A DNA stretch of 64,000 nt from Medicago truncatula (GCF_003473485.1 NC_053042.1:51423762-51487761), one strand, 5' to 3'. Shown: positions 34,567 through 50,877, numbered from the stretch's first letter. The notes: a model not told the origin generated them from the sequence alone. Made by a program: numbers and translations.

Positions 34567-35858
34567 CATCACCGTAATTCAACAAAATTTAAATTTCTTG
34601 AAACTCTTAATTTTCTCGTACAAAATCTTGCTAAGACGCAACTTTGATCTTGTGACAATTTCGGGTACGTGCTCGAATTGATTTGAATGAATTTTATTTT
34701 CCATTGAAAAATATGTCATTCAAACAAATAAGTAAATTGGAGGAGCACATTTGTCACCGGACGAATTTTCATCCACAATAATTTGGTGAATGATTACTTT
34801 TTTAAAAGACTAATTTGCGGTAGTATCATGGTTATTAATAAATTTTGTTGCTCAACAAAATACACTAATTAGGGATAGTGACGGGTAAAACCAGGCAAGC
34901 CGAACCATTTAACCCAGTATTTTACACGGGAGTAGTTGAATTTTTGAATTAGACTTCCCAAATCAGGTCCGCCTATTTAATCGCTTAAAAATGGAGAGGG
35001 TTGGCTTATCACGCCAATTAAAGAATATGTTTTTGTTATAAATTTTAGGTTAAATTGCACATTTGATCCTTTAGATAATTTGAGTTTTGATTTGGTCTCC
35101 AGATTATTAAAAGTTCTGCTTTGTCCCTCAAATATGCTCATGTTAACCAATTTGGCCATACTTTGTTTATTTTAACCTAAAATGTATAAGATGGACCAAC
35201 ATCGTAGGTGGTCTACCCGTGACCTTATTATTTAAACTCTTAGATCATTTTTTAAACAAAATAAACCTTTGGATCATCCAAGACCATTGAATCTAATAGT
35301 GAACCACCTTCTTCCTTCTATTTCTTCCTCATCTTCATCGCCTTCATCCATCTTCAATGGGCACTCTTATTTTTCTAATAATCATCTTTTTCGGCCAAAA
35401 CACTCACCGTTCTCGCTTGTGCTCGCCGTGGATGTTATGGTGTGGAAAAAAAACGGAAGAAGAAAACGAGAAGCAAGAAATCGAAACATAATGATAAATG
35501 TTTAATCTTTTTCAACTTTCTCAACTCATTCTTTATTTCTAAGTTAAAAGGTTCATTCATTCTCTTTTTGCGTTGAACACGACCATTCCTTCTCTTATTG
35601 TGAAATTGTTTGATTTTTTATCCTTAAAAGTATAACGAATTTTGACTTTAATTCCTAAAAGATAAAACAATATGTTTTGTCCTCCCAAAAGTAAGATGGG
35701 ATGCATGTTAGAAAGAGTCTCTTTTCTTAAAGAGTAACTTTGGTTTCAAATTTGTTTTGATAAAGGATCATAATGACAGTTCACTCAAACTTTTGTATAT
35801 ACTACCTCGACTTTTATTATAGATTTTTTTTTCTTTTGAGAGGTTAGTGTAGATTTAT
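34567..35858. other. Intergenic, no gene supported
   Basis: Contains a stretch at about 35040-35175 with TTAGGTTAAATTGCACATTTGATCC-like wording, typical of one end of plant inverted-repeat elements, without a clear partner. A 78-codon frame at 35269 has no recognisable domain and low-complexity serine runs. Confidence 0.4.
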
Positions 35859-36024
35859 AGGTCATGCTAACTTGTGCCCTTAGAGCACATGTTAAGAATT
35901 CCTTTAATAGGAAATATTTATTATGAAAATTTAATTTTTAACTTATTGAGACATAATTTCCAATGCATAATTTCTATTTTGGGTATCTTAGCATGTGCCT
36001 TAAGGGCACAAGTTAGCATTTCTC
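35859..36024. mobile_element. MITE with 9-bp target duplication
   Basis: The left arm ATGCTAACTTGTGCCCTTAG is mirrored by CTTAAGGGCACAAGTTAGCAT on the right. TAGATTTAT flanks both sides (35850-35858 and 36025-36033). The length of 166 bp and the 9-bp duplication suggest a Mutator-derived MITE. Confidence 0.8.
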
Positions 36025-36515
36025 TAGATTTATTAATAGAGTACTTCACCTAAATTATAGGTCAAATCCATCCTGGGTACCAAATTAATTCTTTTGGATT
36101 TTTTAGTTTCATATTGGTTCTTTATGTCAATTAAAGTGGATATTTAGTCTTATAAGTCATAAAATATACGCACTATTAGCCTTTTACATCAAACTCAGTT
36201 AAAAAGTGTTTATGTGAACTCTTATTGCTAAATCTGTAAGTAGATCCAAATACATCAGTCTCAAAGCTAAGCTTCATAGGTGGATTATTAAGTCTTGATT
36301 TGAAAAATCGATCAAATACTTGATTTATAATGTTGCTGATGAAATGTTTATCTGTAAAATTAGGATTGAATCGAGAAACAATAAAGAGAAAATGTATTTA
36401 AGTAATCATGATTGGTGTCGTAAACACACTTTCGACCTTCCACCCTCAATGTTTTTTTTTTTTAAAGAAAAAAAAAAGACCAATTAATACAACAAAAAAA
36501 ATAATTTTTTTTTTT

Positions 36516-36641
36516 GGTCAGGTAGCCTAGTGGCTAGAAATTCACTTTTAAAGTGAATAAGTGGGATGTCCGAGGTTCGAACTCCGGCCCCTGCATATAA
36601 TAATGCATTGTCCCTGCCAACTGAGCTATGCTCACGGGAAC
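36516..36641 (-). mobile_element. tRNA-derived SINE, minus strand
   Basis: Read on the minus strand it begins CCCGTGAGCATAGCTCAGTT with a clear box A (TAGCTCAGTTGG, 36617-36628). It has a box B (GGAGTTCGAACC) near 36574-36585 and ends in GGTAGCC/ACC followed by an A-run (T-run on the plus strand, 36505-36515). A second A-run flanks the head. No cloverleaf of a true tRNA is kept beyond the two promoter boxes. Confidence 0.8.
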
Positions 36642-36959
36642 AAAAAAAAAAAAAAAAAAAATTAAATGACTAACTTTTACATTTTTTATGACATAAATGA
36701 TCAATTTGAAGCTAAAAAACTAAAAGATTAATCAGCTAGAAATCTTAAACTTAAATGACATCATTATGTATTTGACCTAAATTATATTAATAAATCTGAA
36801 TTAGAATCTGAGTTGAAACAGCCTTCAATCATAGTTTATTTATCTTCCGATCAAGCTCAAAATTATTATAGACCATATCGCTTAATTAGATGGAGTTTTA
36901 AGATCAGACAATTTGTCCATGAATCATAAAAAAAAATACCAAGAGCGCTAACACCATTT

Positions 36960-37225
36960 TTTTTTTTTTTCTCTAATGGTGGGGATGCTGTTTGGCCACG
37001 TTGCCTTGTTAAATGGTTTATACTTTATATAACGTGTTGAAGTCAATAGGATCGAAAAAATAAATAATATCGTGTTGTCCACGAGAAATATGAAGAAATA
37101 TTAAGAAATGAAACAAAATTTGCTCTGGAGTTTTAAGGTCAGTCAACTCAAGAGTCTAAGACCCCACCTTTACAAATTTCCATCTACTCTTCATTTTCGA
37201 TACTCCAAAGAACAAACATTAAGCA
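36960..37225 (+). promoter_or_regulatory. Promoter block of CRK E
   Basis: It shares GTTTGGCCACGTTGCCTTGTT (near 36988) and the TTGAAGTCAATAGG segment (near 37027) with CRK F. GTCAACTCAAGAG at 37140 carries AGTCAA, the reverse of the W-box core TTGACT. No good TATA box is visible. Confidence 0.5.
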
Positions 37226-37244
37226 ATGGCTCTTTTTTCTATTT

Positions 37245-37559
37245 GGCTTAATTGCACTTTTGGACCTCTATTTTTTCAAAAGTTGCGGTTATGGACCCCT
37301 AATTAATTTAAATACAAAACAGCCACCTATGTTTTGATTCTTTGGCAGTTTTGAACCCCTAGTCCAGTGTTGACTCGGTCAACGCTGACGTGGCACCCTA
37401 AGTGAGGTGCCACATGTCAAATTTTTTATTTTTATTTTGCCTTCAGGATTCAAAACTACCAAAGAATCAAAAAGTATAAGTTGTTTTGTATTTAAATTAG
37501 TTAGGAGTCCATAACCGCAACTTTTGAAAAGATAGGGGTTCAAAAGTACAATCAAGACA
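37245..37559. mobile_element. Foldback MITE inserted in the signal-peptide codons of CRK E
   Basis: The left arm CTTAATTGCACTTTTGGACC and the right arm GGTTCAAAAGTACAATCAAG are near-complements, and the second-tier arms (TTGCGGTTATGGACCCC and its complement) also pair. TTCTATTT flanks both sides (37237-37244 and 37560-37567), an 8-bp duplication. The ends resemble Mutator-like MITEs common in dicots, which usually give 9 bp; the class is therefore open. Confidence 0.85.
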
Positions 37560-38445
37560 TTCTATTTCTATGTTCTCTGTTTATGATAATTGTATCCCAA
37601 GCCAAAGCCGGAGATCCTGTATCATGTGATAACAACAGAGGCAATTACACAGCCAATAGCACCTACGACAACAACCTTAAAACCCTTTTTTCCAGTTTTT
37701 CTTCCCATAAAGAAGTCAATTATGGTTTCTACAATTTCTCATATGGCCAAGACCCCGACAAAGCATACACCATTGGGTTGTGCCGCGGAGATCTTGAGCC
37801 GAATCAGTGTCTTGCAAAGCTAAACAATACCATTCCCTTTCTTAGAGAACAATGTCCAAATCAAAAAGAGGCGATTGTGTGGGGTGGTGATTTCACTTTG
37901 TGGTACTTGAATCGCTCAATTTTTGGGCTCTTGAAAACTTCACCTACACTATATTTGGTTTTAGAAAGGAATGCAAGTGACGCAGATCAGTACAAGAAAG
38001 CATTGAGTAACTTGATGACAAATCTAATAGAAAAGGCTGCATCAGGTGACTCTCGTCGTAAGTATGATGCAGATAGTGTGTATGATGCTTCAAATTATGC
38101 AACCATATACGGTTATGCCTGATTTGTCATCGCAACAATGCAATGATTGCTTGGCTCAGACCATTTCAGAAATCCCAGATTGTTGTAACGGGAAGATGGG
38201 AGGAAATATTCTTAAACCAAGTTGTCGGATTAGATTTGATCCTTATCGCTTCTTCAATTCGACGATTGTCTTAGATTCAAATGCAACTCCTCCTGAACCA
38301 CCGTCATCACTAATACTATCACCTTCTTCACCATCCACCAATAACGGTACTTCTTCAGGTATCTAATTAATTGTCAAGGCTATATATTTTAAGAAAGATT
38401 TTTCTTTTCCAATAACACTATTACAATTTCTAGATGAAAGCCATG

Positions 38446-41400
38446 TGTTATACCCTGTTTTTGGACCTAAAAATACTGGGCCCAATTTCATTTCAAACTT
38501 TGTCAATTATCAAATTTCAACTGCACAGTTCAAATTGTCTCTGCCTCGCAGTATTTTCAATCACAATTTTACCTATGTTTTTCTTGCATAAAACCTTTCG
38601 AAATGTCTTTACTTGTCTTGTAAGTCATTCAAAAGTGTCTCTGAATCATTGCATTGCTTTTTCTACAGTTTATTTCAAAATTTGCAAAAAGTCATACAGA
38701 AAGGGTACTTTGGTCATTTCCTGCAGTGGGACCCATCTTCATCCTTGTGACTGTCTCTGAGTCTTTTTCAGATTGTTTTTTTTAACCTTTCATCAGTAAA
38801 CCTTGTTAAATTCATTTCAAACTTGCATCTGAGTCAGTGTCAAGTCAATTTGAATATGTTTAGGTCATTTTTAGCCCTAGGGGCATTTTGGTCATTTCAC
38901 ACAAAATTTTGGCATAGAGAGGTTACTTTGAAGTACCTCATTTAAGCCATTGGTTCGTTTTAGTCCGTTTTGTCAATTTTATTTTTTGTTTCGCTTTACG
39001 TTTTGTCAGATTACCAATTTTATTTCAATTTTATTTTTATTTTGCATTTTGGTCCAGATACTTTCTAATTTGCATTTCAGTCCAGAATTCTTTCTATTTG
39101 CTTTTTAGTCCTTTTTGTTATTTTCGTTTTAGTCCTTTAATTTTTCAATTTTGCAGAAAAGGGCTCAAAGTGTCAAACTTGCGTTTTTTTCAGTTAGGGT
39201 CCAGATGTCACAATTCTATTGGCTCAAGTGTACACATGTCAGCTATAAATACATTGAGTCAGATTTCAATCCATTAATCACACGCCAACTCATAAACACA
39301 AAATCCATTTCTCTCTCTCAGCAATTGAATCAAAACAGAAAAAATCTCAGAATTTCTCAAGAACACCAAGAGCGCAAAACCCTAACCGTTTCCAGAAACT
39401 CAAAAATTCATCAGAATCAACAATTTTTGGATCAATTCTCAGAGATTCTGTGGAATCTTCATCATTGAATTGATCATTTTCTCTGCAATTCCAAACGCGA
39501 GCTCGCATCGAAGCAAACTCAAGCGTTGATCACAGAGAAGAGAAAAAGAGGAAAAGAAGCAAGGTTGAAACCGGCGAAGAAGATGAAGAAACAGAACCGG
39601 TGAATCACCGATTTATTTTCGGTCCAAAGAACAAGCAGAAAAATCAAAATCATCAAGAACAGAATCAAGTTCTCCGAAGATTTTCCCTATCAAAAGTTTC
39701 AATCAAAACTTCAGGTAAAACTCAGAATTTCTTTTCAAAAACAATATCATAGTTTAACCTGCAAAATCACGTGAATAAACAGAAAAATTTTCCAGAATCA
39801 CAAAGAAAATCCATAACCGTAAACACAAAACCTAGATCCATAAGGATCTAAGTTTTGAAAGCAAGAACAAGCATCAGAGAAGTAACAAACGACGAAACGA
39901 TGTAGATCTTTAAAGATCTAAACGTTTTCTTTCAAAAATCAAAAATCATTTCAAAACCGTGCAAAGTTTTTCCAGATCTACGTCGTTTCAAGCTGTGTTT
40001 AAAAAAATCTTTGCTGGATTCGTGTTTAGGGTTAAAGGACGAATCAAAAGATGTAAAAATCTTTGAATTCTGGAAAGTTAGGTCACCGGAAGTTCATAGG
40101 TCTCGCCGGAGAAGATGAAGTTTCCGGCGGACCTTCAAGGTCTCCGCCGTAGCTTCATCCTCACCGGCGGTGAGTTTAGAGAGAGGTGAGAGATGAGAGA
40201 AGAGAGAAGAGTTTAGAGAGAGAAAGGGGAGTAAAGAATGAAAAAAACCGGTGCTAGTCCCTTTATATAGGCAACTGAACCGGACCGGTTCAAGACCGGT
40301 CCAATCCCTTCAATCCTGAGCGTTGGATCTAGGGTTTCCCTCCCTGGATCAATCCAACGCTCCCTGTGCATCCGGATCTTGTGGTTTTGGGCTTGGGCTT
40401 TGTTATTTGTTTTTTTTACGTTTTTTGTTATTTTCCTGCTATCTGCACCGTATTTCTTTGCTATCTGCACCTGTTGCTTGCTCACATTTTTTACAAAAAA
40501 TTCCTAAAAAAATCCTAGCTGTTTCTTGATATATTTTTGGTATTTCTATGGTGTTTTTGCATGTAAAAAATGTTAAAATGGCATGAACTAATTCCCATGT
40601 GTTTTTACACTTTTGGTATACTTTTTGTTATGTTTTTGTTCTTGACACTTTGATATGTGACATGGATAAATGATACCCAATCTTGTGATGAATATGCCTC
40701 TGGTCATGTGCCTTTTTTTGCTGTTTTTAGATATGATTTTGTAAATTTCTTGTTTTGCAAGCAACAAGTGTTTGTCTTTAGGAATAAAGTGTCAAATTCC
40801 TCTATGAATTTGGTGTGATACTTTGCTTGCATGTGTCTCTATTAATTTCACATCATGGTTTGAAACAAAATCTCTTTCAAAATTGCCATAATGTGAGAAT
40901 TATGGGTCACAAGCACATTTAGGTATCATATCAAATTTTCTTAGGTTTTTACCACTTTATTACTTTCTTTTTGCCATTCTTATGCAATTTCTTGTTGTTT
41001 ATTTCCTACTATCTTGTGCTTTATGATTACTAACCATTTCATCTCATGTGACATACATTTCATAGCATTTCACTATCTCCTCCACTTTCTTTAGCTTAGC
41101 ATTTATTTTTTTTTGCAAGTTTTAATTCATTCGGGGATGTAATTTGTTATCATTGGTTTGTAGCTTGGCAAAGAGGCCATAGAATGTATTTAGGCAATTT
41201 CTGTAATATGGACTATGGACACTATGGCGCACCGGCACGCACACACTCACCCTAGATGTATGCCTAGGATTGCATGTGTAGATGTATGCCTAGGATTGCA
41301 TGGTTAGATGAATGCTTAGGTTTAAACACTTAGAGAAAATCCAACTTTTTTCCAAAAAATATGCAAACAAGCTCGCTTCAAATATTTTTCATAAAAATGG

Positions 41401-41972
41401 AGTCAAAACTCCAACAACTTTTCACCTTTTATTTTCTTAATAAAATTCTCAAATAAATCTAATCATTTAGACTTTTTTTTGCAAAATCACTAAACAAACC
41501 CCCACTTTTTCATACTCTAATGCTCATGAAGCCTCTCAATCCCCTTCTTCAAATCATTTTCAAAATTTAAAATCAAACAATTAAAACAAAAAACAACAAG
41601 TCTTTTTAGCAAGAACTACGCCGGTTTTGATCCCGTAAAACGGTACGTAGGCAAGGGACTTTAACCCCTCCAAGCCGAAATAAAATCAAATTCTACTTCT
41701 TCTCACCCCCATTCTTCACTCAAATAAAATCTTTTCTTTTCAAAAAGTAGGCAATAAAAATAAAAGCGTAGAAATAAACTTAGGAGAACGGTTCTTATGG
41801 AATACCATAATCGCTCCGGGTGCCTAACACCTTCCCGTAGCGAAAACGACCCCCGAACTTAGAATCTAAGGGTTTTTTCTCAATTTTGCCCTTCCCAAGA
41901 AAAAAGAGAGATATCAACGGTCGAAAGGTTCAAGTCCAATTAATGGCTTGGCACCCAAAAACCATGATAACA
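38446..41972 (+). mobile_element. Solo LTR 3 in intron 1 of CRK E (3527 bp)
   Basis: Begins TGTTATACCCTG, ends GATAACA, and is flanked by CCATG at 38441-38445 and 41973-41977. A TATAAATA box is at 39244-39251, so transcription could start inside the intron in the sense direction toward the intact kinase exons. It matches the nested copy at 22248-25782 closely. A short direct repeat (GATGTATGCCTAGGATTGCATG) near 41259-41305 is a local duplication. No internal coding domain. Confidence 0.88.
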
Positions 41973-42330
41973 CCATGAATAAGACAATGAAATTGTAGAA
42001 TATTGCAAAATGGTTTTGTAGACTTTGTTTTCATTAGACCATCCTCAGTGGTGAAGTATTCACTTCACAAGACATGCTACCCTATAGGTACAATATTGGC
42101 GAGCAAAAAGAAAAGGGGTACTTATTGAGATGAGATGCTGCAATAAACGCTCTATCTTTTATTAGTCTTAATTTATTTTTTGAATGTAACACTAGGGATT
42201 TAAATTTGTGCAGGACACAAAAAAACCCGAACTGTCATCGCCACTGCAGTGCCAGTTGCTACTGTGGTTTTGTTCCTCATTTTGATTTGCATCTATTTAA
42301 GATTGAGAAAGCTAAAACAAATGTTTGAAG

Positions 42331-43497
42331 GTATGTCTGATTTATTTAAGCATGGATTACTGTCACAAGTTACTAAACAAAGTCCTAACATTTTGAAGAG
42401 ATAAAAGAGAGGTTGCTGTTTTCTTTATTTTTCCATAAGTTTCCTCCACTAGAGATAATCATATTCAAGATGATTCGGTTAGCATAAAATTCTATTATGC
42501 ACTAATTTAAGATTAAATAATCATTTTTATGACTTTTAAAAGGGTTGGTACTCATAAGTTTTCTTATGCTAGATCCAACCCGTTTTCTTATGCTAGATCC
42601 AACCCTTTTGCGTCTTTTGACCAATAGTCTATTACTAGTTGAAGACTTTTCTTAAGGAAATAAATTTTCTAAAAAATCACTTGTACGATATTTGAAAAAA
42701 AATCGATACAGGGGAGGTCGTTAGACCAGACTATAAGATTACACGATGATTAAATAAAACCAAACTACATTCCACCATTAAAGGTTAACACAGCCTAGCT
42801 GGGATGATCTAAGAACAAGGTACTCGTAGGTATAGAAAGGGTATAGCTCGCAAGTCACTCAGGCCTCGGCCCTTGATTTGTATGCCTATAAATACGAGTA
42901 ATCATAACCCTTCAATCCTTCATCATAAGGCGATTAATGAGGGAGACATCGAAAAACAAGGGTGACTTGGGGGACACCCTTTAGCTTGTAGAAATCAGTA
43001 TATATATCAAAATTGTTCGTCAATCAAAAAGCAATTCATAAGATGTTCTTGATAGCTTTTCAAATTATCTTTAGAAAAAATAATCACTTTTTTAACCTAG
43101 ATAAAAATTATTTTTCTTTCTTTAAACAAATGGATTCTAAATAACTAAAGGAGTAATTTCTTTTTCAAAGTAAAGTCGTTTTGTAGAATAAATAGTCCTT
43201 TCATTTACGTAAGAAATATTTTCAGATATAATAATTAAATGTGACTTCTTTAAAAAAAAAACAAATTTAAATGTGATCTCTTAGAGATTTTTATATGTGA
43301 AGTGTGGAAGTTGATTTGTGTTTACTTAAATTATTATTTTTTGACACAATAATTAAAATTAGTGTTTTAATCTTCTCTTTTATCTACATTAACATCAAGA
43401 AATTAGATCTCAATGGTCTGTACTTCTATTTCATTTATAGCAATTATCATATATGAAACACTAACTTCTTCATCTTAATTGATTATTGTTCGTGAAG
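42331..43497 (+). other. Long intron 2 of CRK E with duplicated segment and foreign-looking stretch
   Basis: A direct repeat of TTTTCTTATGCTAGATCCAACCC occurs twice in tandem near 42557-42605. Positions about 42700-43030 are less AT-rich, with CTATAAATACGAG near 42889, and have no counterpart in the 232-bp intron 2 of F. This may be a small LTR-type or other insertion, but ends and target duplication were not identified. Confidence 0.4.
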
Positions 43498-44058
43498 CCG
43501 ATGATGGAGAATATGCTGATGCAGATGAAGATGAAATAACAATTGTTGAGTCATTTCAATTTAACTTTGATATCGTCCGAGCTGCTACAAATGACTTCTC
43601 GAATTCTAATAAACTTGGGCAAGGCGGATTTGGAGTTGTTTATCGGGTAAGATACCCATTTCAATTATTCATGAAAATATCATCTTCTGCAAAATATTAT
43701 CATAGAAAAAAAAAATATAATTTACTATACCTTTATATATTTCAGGGGAAGCTTCCTGATGGACAAATGATTGCTGTAAAAAGATTGTTAAAAGATTCCA
43801 GCCAAGGAGATGTGGAATTTAAAAATGAAGTATTATTAGTAGCCAAGCTTCAACATCGAAATTTAGTTAGACTTCTTGGTTTCAGTTTAGAAGGGAGTGA
43901 AAGACTTCTTATTTATGAATTTGTTACAAATAAAAGTCTTGATTACTTCATATTTGGTACGTTTGAATATCTACATAGTTAGAATGATACACAATTACTT
44001 ATAAGACAAATTACTAACGACTAAATCAAATTTGAAACTCATATGATCTTGGTTATAA

Positions 44059-44298
<240 letters not shown>

Positions 44299-44977
44299 TA
44301 GTAAGTTTCAAAATATGCTTGAGATTACTTTATGTTAGGTTGAATCAACTACAAGTAAAATTTCTTGTTTTTTTTTTACTAATTAAGCTCGTCTATATTG
44401 GCATGCAGCGGATACATGGCACCTGAGTATGCAATGCATGGACAATTTTCGGTAAAATCGGATGTCTTTAGCTTTGGGGTATTGGTTCTTGAGATTATAA
44501 GTGGTCATAAAAATAGTACAAACATTGGTCATGGAAATGATGTGGAGTATCTATTGAGCTTTGTAAGTAATATTTTTCTCTGTAAATTCTTTTTTGTAGA
44601 CAATATTGTAGAAATTGGTTCATGTTAATTTCATGAGCAAATTCTTGCAGGCATGGAGAAGCTGGAGAGAGGGGAAGGCACAAAATATGATAGATGCAGC
44701 ATTAAACAATATTTCAGCAAATGAAATAATGAGATGCATCCATATTGGCTTACTTTGTGTTCAAGAAAATGTAGTTGACAGACCAACCATGGCTACTGTT
44801 GCACTCATGCTTAATAGTTATTCTCTCACTCTCTCAATACCTTCAAAACCTGCCTATTTTTATGGAAGTGGAACCAGAAGCCTACAAGACATGGAGTTAT
44901 GGGCTGGCAATATAGGTTCAACAACATCGGGTGAATCGGTGAACCACGCTTCCAATACTGATCCATACCCTCGATAG

Positions 44978-45500
44978 AATTCATTCATAAGGGTGAATAT
45001 ATATTCTTTTATGTGTAAATCACTAAATTGGTCTATAAAATTGTAAAAGTTGGTCTCTCTGAAATTTAGGAATAAATAAAAACGTAGAGATTGAAATATG
45101 TCAATATTTTAATCATTAATTTGATTTGATTGAATTTTTTTTCAATAAAATTTGTTTTAGTTTATGATATGCTCTAGATAGTGAGACCCGCGCGATGTGT
45201 GGGGTTGGCGTATAACTTATTTAAGTATTGTTAGACTAAATATTTAATTATTAAATGCTTAGAACATGTCATAGCTAGTATAGACTTTTGAAATAATTAA
45301 ACTCATATCTAAAGGATAAAGGATATGTCTAGGACACGCTAGGAAAAGGTGACAATTAAGGTACCCATGGAAGAATGGTGTGTAATTTACTCCAACCAAT
45401 ATACATTAGTCACATAAACACATTTTTAAATGGTATATATAAACTATTTTGACCCTACCAACAAATTGCTTATTTTCATTAACCATTCTTCAAAGGTAAT
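44978..45500. other. Intergenic spacer between CRK E and CRK F
   Basis: AT-rich 3' flank of E. No reading frame or repeat signature was recognised apart from short AT tracts. Confidence 0.4.
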
Positions 45501-45964
45501 CTAGAAAAAAAAACCTTATTAAAAACCATTGAAACTACTCCCATCTACATCCACCCTTTGGATCGGAATCGTGAACATTTCTCCATATAATAATACTTTT
45601 CTTTTGAAAGTGATATATTGAAGAGATCAAAGCTGTCCTTCTTTCCACGAGAATAGTACTCGCCGCCAATTGGAAAACCACCAACACCTAAACCTATGCT
45701 CCCTAGTTCTTACCTTGATATTTCTTTTTCACAACACTTATTTTCCATGATATGGTGGGGTACTGTTTGGCCACGTTGCCTTGTTAATTGGTTCATCAAT
45801 AACTATTCCAACATTTGAAGTCAACAATATTATGTTTATTTACTAGTAAAAGTTTATGGTCAATCAAACTGCTCAAGAGTCTAGCACCTCACCTTTACAT
45901 AGTATCTCTCCAATCCATCCCTTCACTTTTCATTTTGATATTTCAAATATTTTGTTTTTGGCTA
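45500..45964 (+). promoter_or_regulatory. Promoter block of CRK F
   Basis: TGGTGGGGTACTGTTTGGCC lies near 45753 and the GAAGTCAACAATATTATG segment near 45818; AGTCAAC is a reverse W-box core (TTGACT). The block is shared with E, J, K and the orphan blocks near A and B. No convincing TATA box. Confidence 0.55.
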
Positions 45965-49129
<3,165 letters not shown>

Positions 49130-49860
49130 ATTTCATTCATAAGGGTGTTACCTTCTCTCTTTTATGAGTAAATCAATAAGAGTAATGCTAGCATCACTCT
49201 CTTTTGGTCTATAAAATTTATTTTCGTTGAGTTTAAAATGTGTTAGATCAATTAATATGTCATGTATATTAAAATCATTAAATAAAGTGACAATATATTA
49301 GATGATTATGTAAAAAAAAAAAAAATTTAAGAAATGACTATGTAAAATATTTGTATATATATATATTCTTTTATTGTGTAAAATAATTATTAAGATATGA
49401 CTTATGTAATTAACTAGTTAATAAAGATAATAACTCATTTAGCTTAAATTATATTTTTGTATTTTAACATTAATTTTAGGTTTCAATTTGATTCCTTAAG
49501 TTTTTTCTTTATATTTTAGTCTACTAAGTTATAAATGTTACATACAAATTGGTCCCTTTAGTTTTTTTTTTTCCTGGTCTATGTTGGTGATTTAAGTTAT
49601 AAACATTTGACACTTTGATCTAACGTTTGTAACTTAAGAGATTAAAGTGTCTCACACATGTGTTGACATTACAAGTGAGTTATAAGTCTCATATTAAATG
49701 AAAAAGTAGATGTGTAACAATATATAAGTGAAATGGCCTTCAAAGAACATCTCAAGGCACAAGTTTTTTTTTTTTTTTTTTTTCGCATAATCAAAACACC
49801 CTAAAAACCAACCCAAATCACACACTTTCACTTCTGATCTCAAATCTCAACTTTACACAC
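49130..49860. other. 3' flank of CRK F and AT-rich spacer
   Basis: AT-rich with a T-run of about 22 bases near 49766. Phrases such as TTTAGTCTACTAAG near 49515 resemble the ends of plant inverted-repeat elements, without a clear partner. No gene. Confidence 0.4.
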
Positions 49861-49861
49861 G

Positions 49862-50053
49862 ATGACTTTCCACCGCGTAACAAAACTCTTCTCATCAATC
49901 GTCTCCAACCACCGCCACAACTTCTCATCAACACCCTCCCCAACGGTGTTCATCGACAAAAGCACACACGTAAGACTAGCGACTTGTTGGTTCAGTCGAC
50001 CATACCTCCTCCTTCTTCCGACGAGAGAGCATCTCCAAAGGGTCCCCTTGTAA
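49862..50053 (+). pseudogene. Possible captured exon resembling the N terminus of mitochondrial succinyl-CoA ligase alpha
   Basis: The frame opens MTFHRVTKLFSSIVSNHRH and runs to PTVFIDKSTHV, followed at once by GTAAGA, which looks like a splice donor. An Arg/Ser-rich presequence followed by a VF(V/I)DK.T.V-type segment recalls succinyl-CoA ligase alpha. The call is from memory of the family and tentative. The rest of that protein (CoA-binding domain, catalytic His) is not seen downstream, so at best this is a gene fragment. Confidence 0.3.
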
Positions 50054-50656
50054 GACCACCACATAAAGTGGCATTTAAACCATTGTCTCTTCATAATGGT
50101 TTGAAAAATCATGCACGCGGGTGTTCAAGAATTTCTCTAATGTATGTCCCACACACAATAATTACAGGAAACATCCTTTAGAAATGCAAAGTCACACACT
50201 ATAGTAGTGGACCAGTGGTCCCATTTTTCAAACATTTGGAAAATCATACATAGGCGGCGTGACCAACAAGCATCCTTTAGAAATACAGAGTCACACATTC
50301 GTATATTTCATTATAAGAAAAGTAAACATCTCTAAACCAATGAAATTAACCACAAATAATATAAGCTACTCTATAAAACATAAATATTCTACATAAATGG
50401 CGAGTTCTATACGAGTATTGTTTCAAAGGATTCTTAAGTACCCTAAAAAGATAATTTGCTTGAATAATAATAAGTTGATAAACTTTGAACTTTGTTTCCA
50501 CGAACTTGCAGCCGCTGCACAAATAACTACACGGAATCCTATTAATTAAAAAAAAATGAGCTTTCAAAATTAATTTAATTACAAATAAAAAGGAAAGAAG
50601 TTAAAAGTAAAATTAAAACTTAAGTGAATTTGTTAAATCTTGTGCAGCCAAATAAT
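50054..50656. other. Spacer upstream of gene G, no gene seen
   Basis: AT-rich. A short direct repeat (CATCCTTTAGAAAT...CAGAGTCACACA-type wording) occurs near 50170 and 50270. No coding region supported. Confidence 0.4.
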
Positions 50657-50787
50657 TACTCCCTCCGGTCCTATTTATAAGAGAATTTTGGGTCAACAAA
50701 AGTTGATGTATCTAGTTCAAAATTCAGTCCAAATACATTCACTTTTGTTGACCTAAATTTCTCTTATAAATAGGACCGGGGGTAGTA
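50657..50787. mobile_element. Stowaway-like MITE (131 bp) in the gene G promoter
   Basis: It starts TACTCCCTCCGGTCCTATTT and ends with the near-complement AAATAGGACCGGGGGTAGTA; arms of about 45 bp pair over their length. A TA dinucleotide at both ends fits Tc1/mariner-type insertion. Confidence 0.8.
50765..50772 (+). promoter_or_regulatory. Candidate TATA box of gene G, inside the MITE arm
   Basis: TATAAATA lies 105 bases before the start codon at 50878. This would leave a leader of roughly 75-80 nt, a normal spacing. No better TATA box is seen nearer the gene. Confidence 0.45.
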
Positions 50788-50877
50788 CAAGGTATCCTCT
50801 GTTTCTTTTTAAACAAATGCATACCCAAAACTCTAACTCAATAAGATTATTCATTCTTTAAGCACAAAAAAACAACC

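Noticed and set aside
36516-36641. tRNA gene
   Set aside because: Box A and box B are clear, but acceptor and anticodon stems do not form and a body plus A-tail follow; this is a SINE.
42690-43030. A small LTR-type element in intron 2 of CRK E
   Set aside because: Composition differs and a TATA-like site exists, but ends and target duplication could not be located, so no class was assigned.
45815-45964. N-terminal extension of CRK F from the Met at 45815
   Set aside because: It would place 50 extra residues before a clean signal peptide and covers the shared promoter block.
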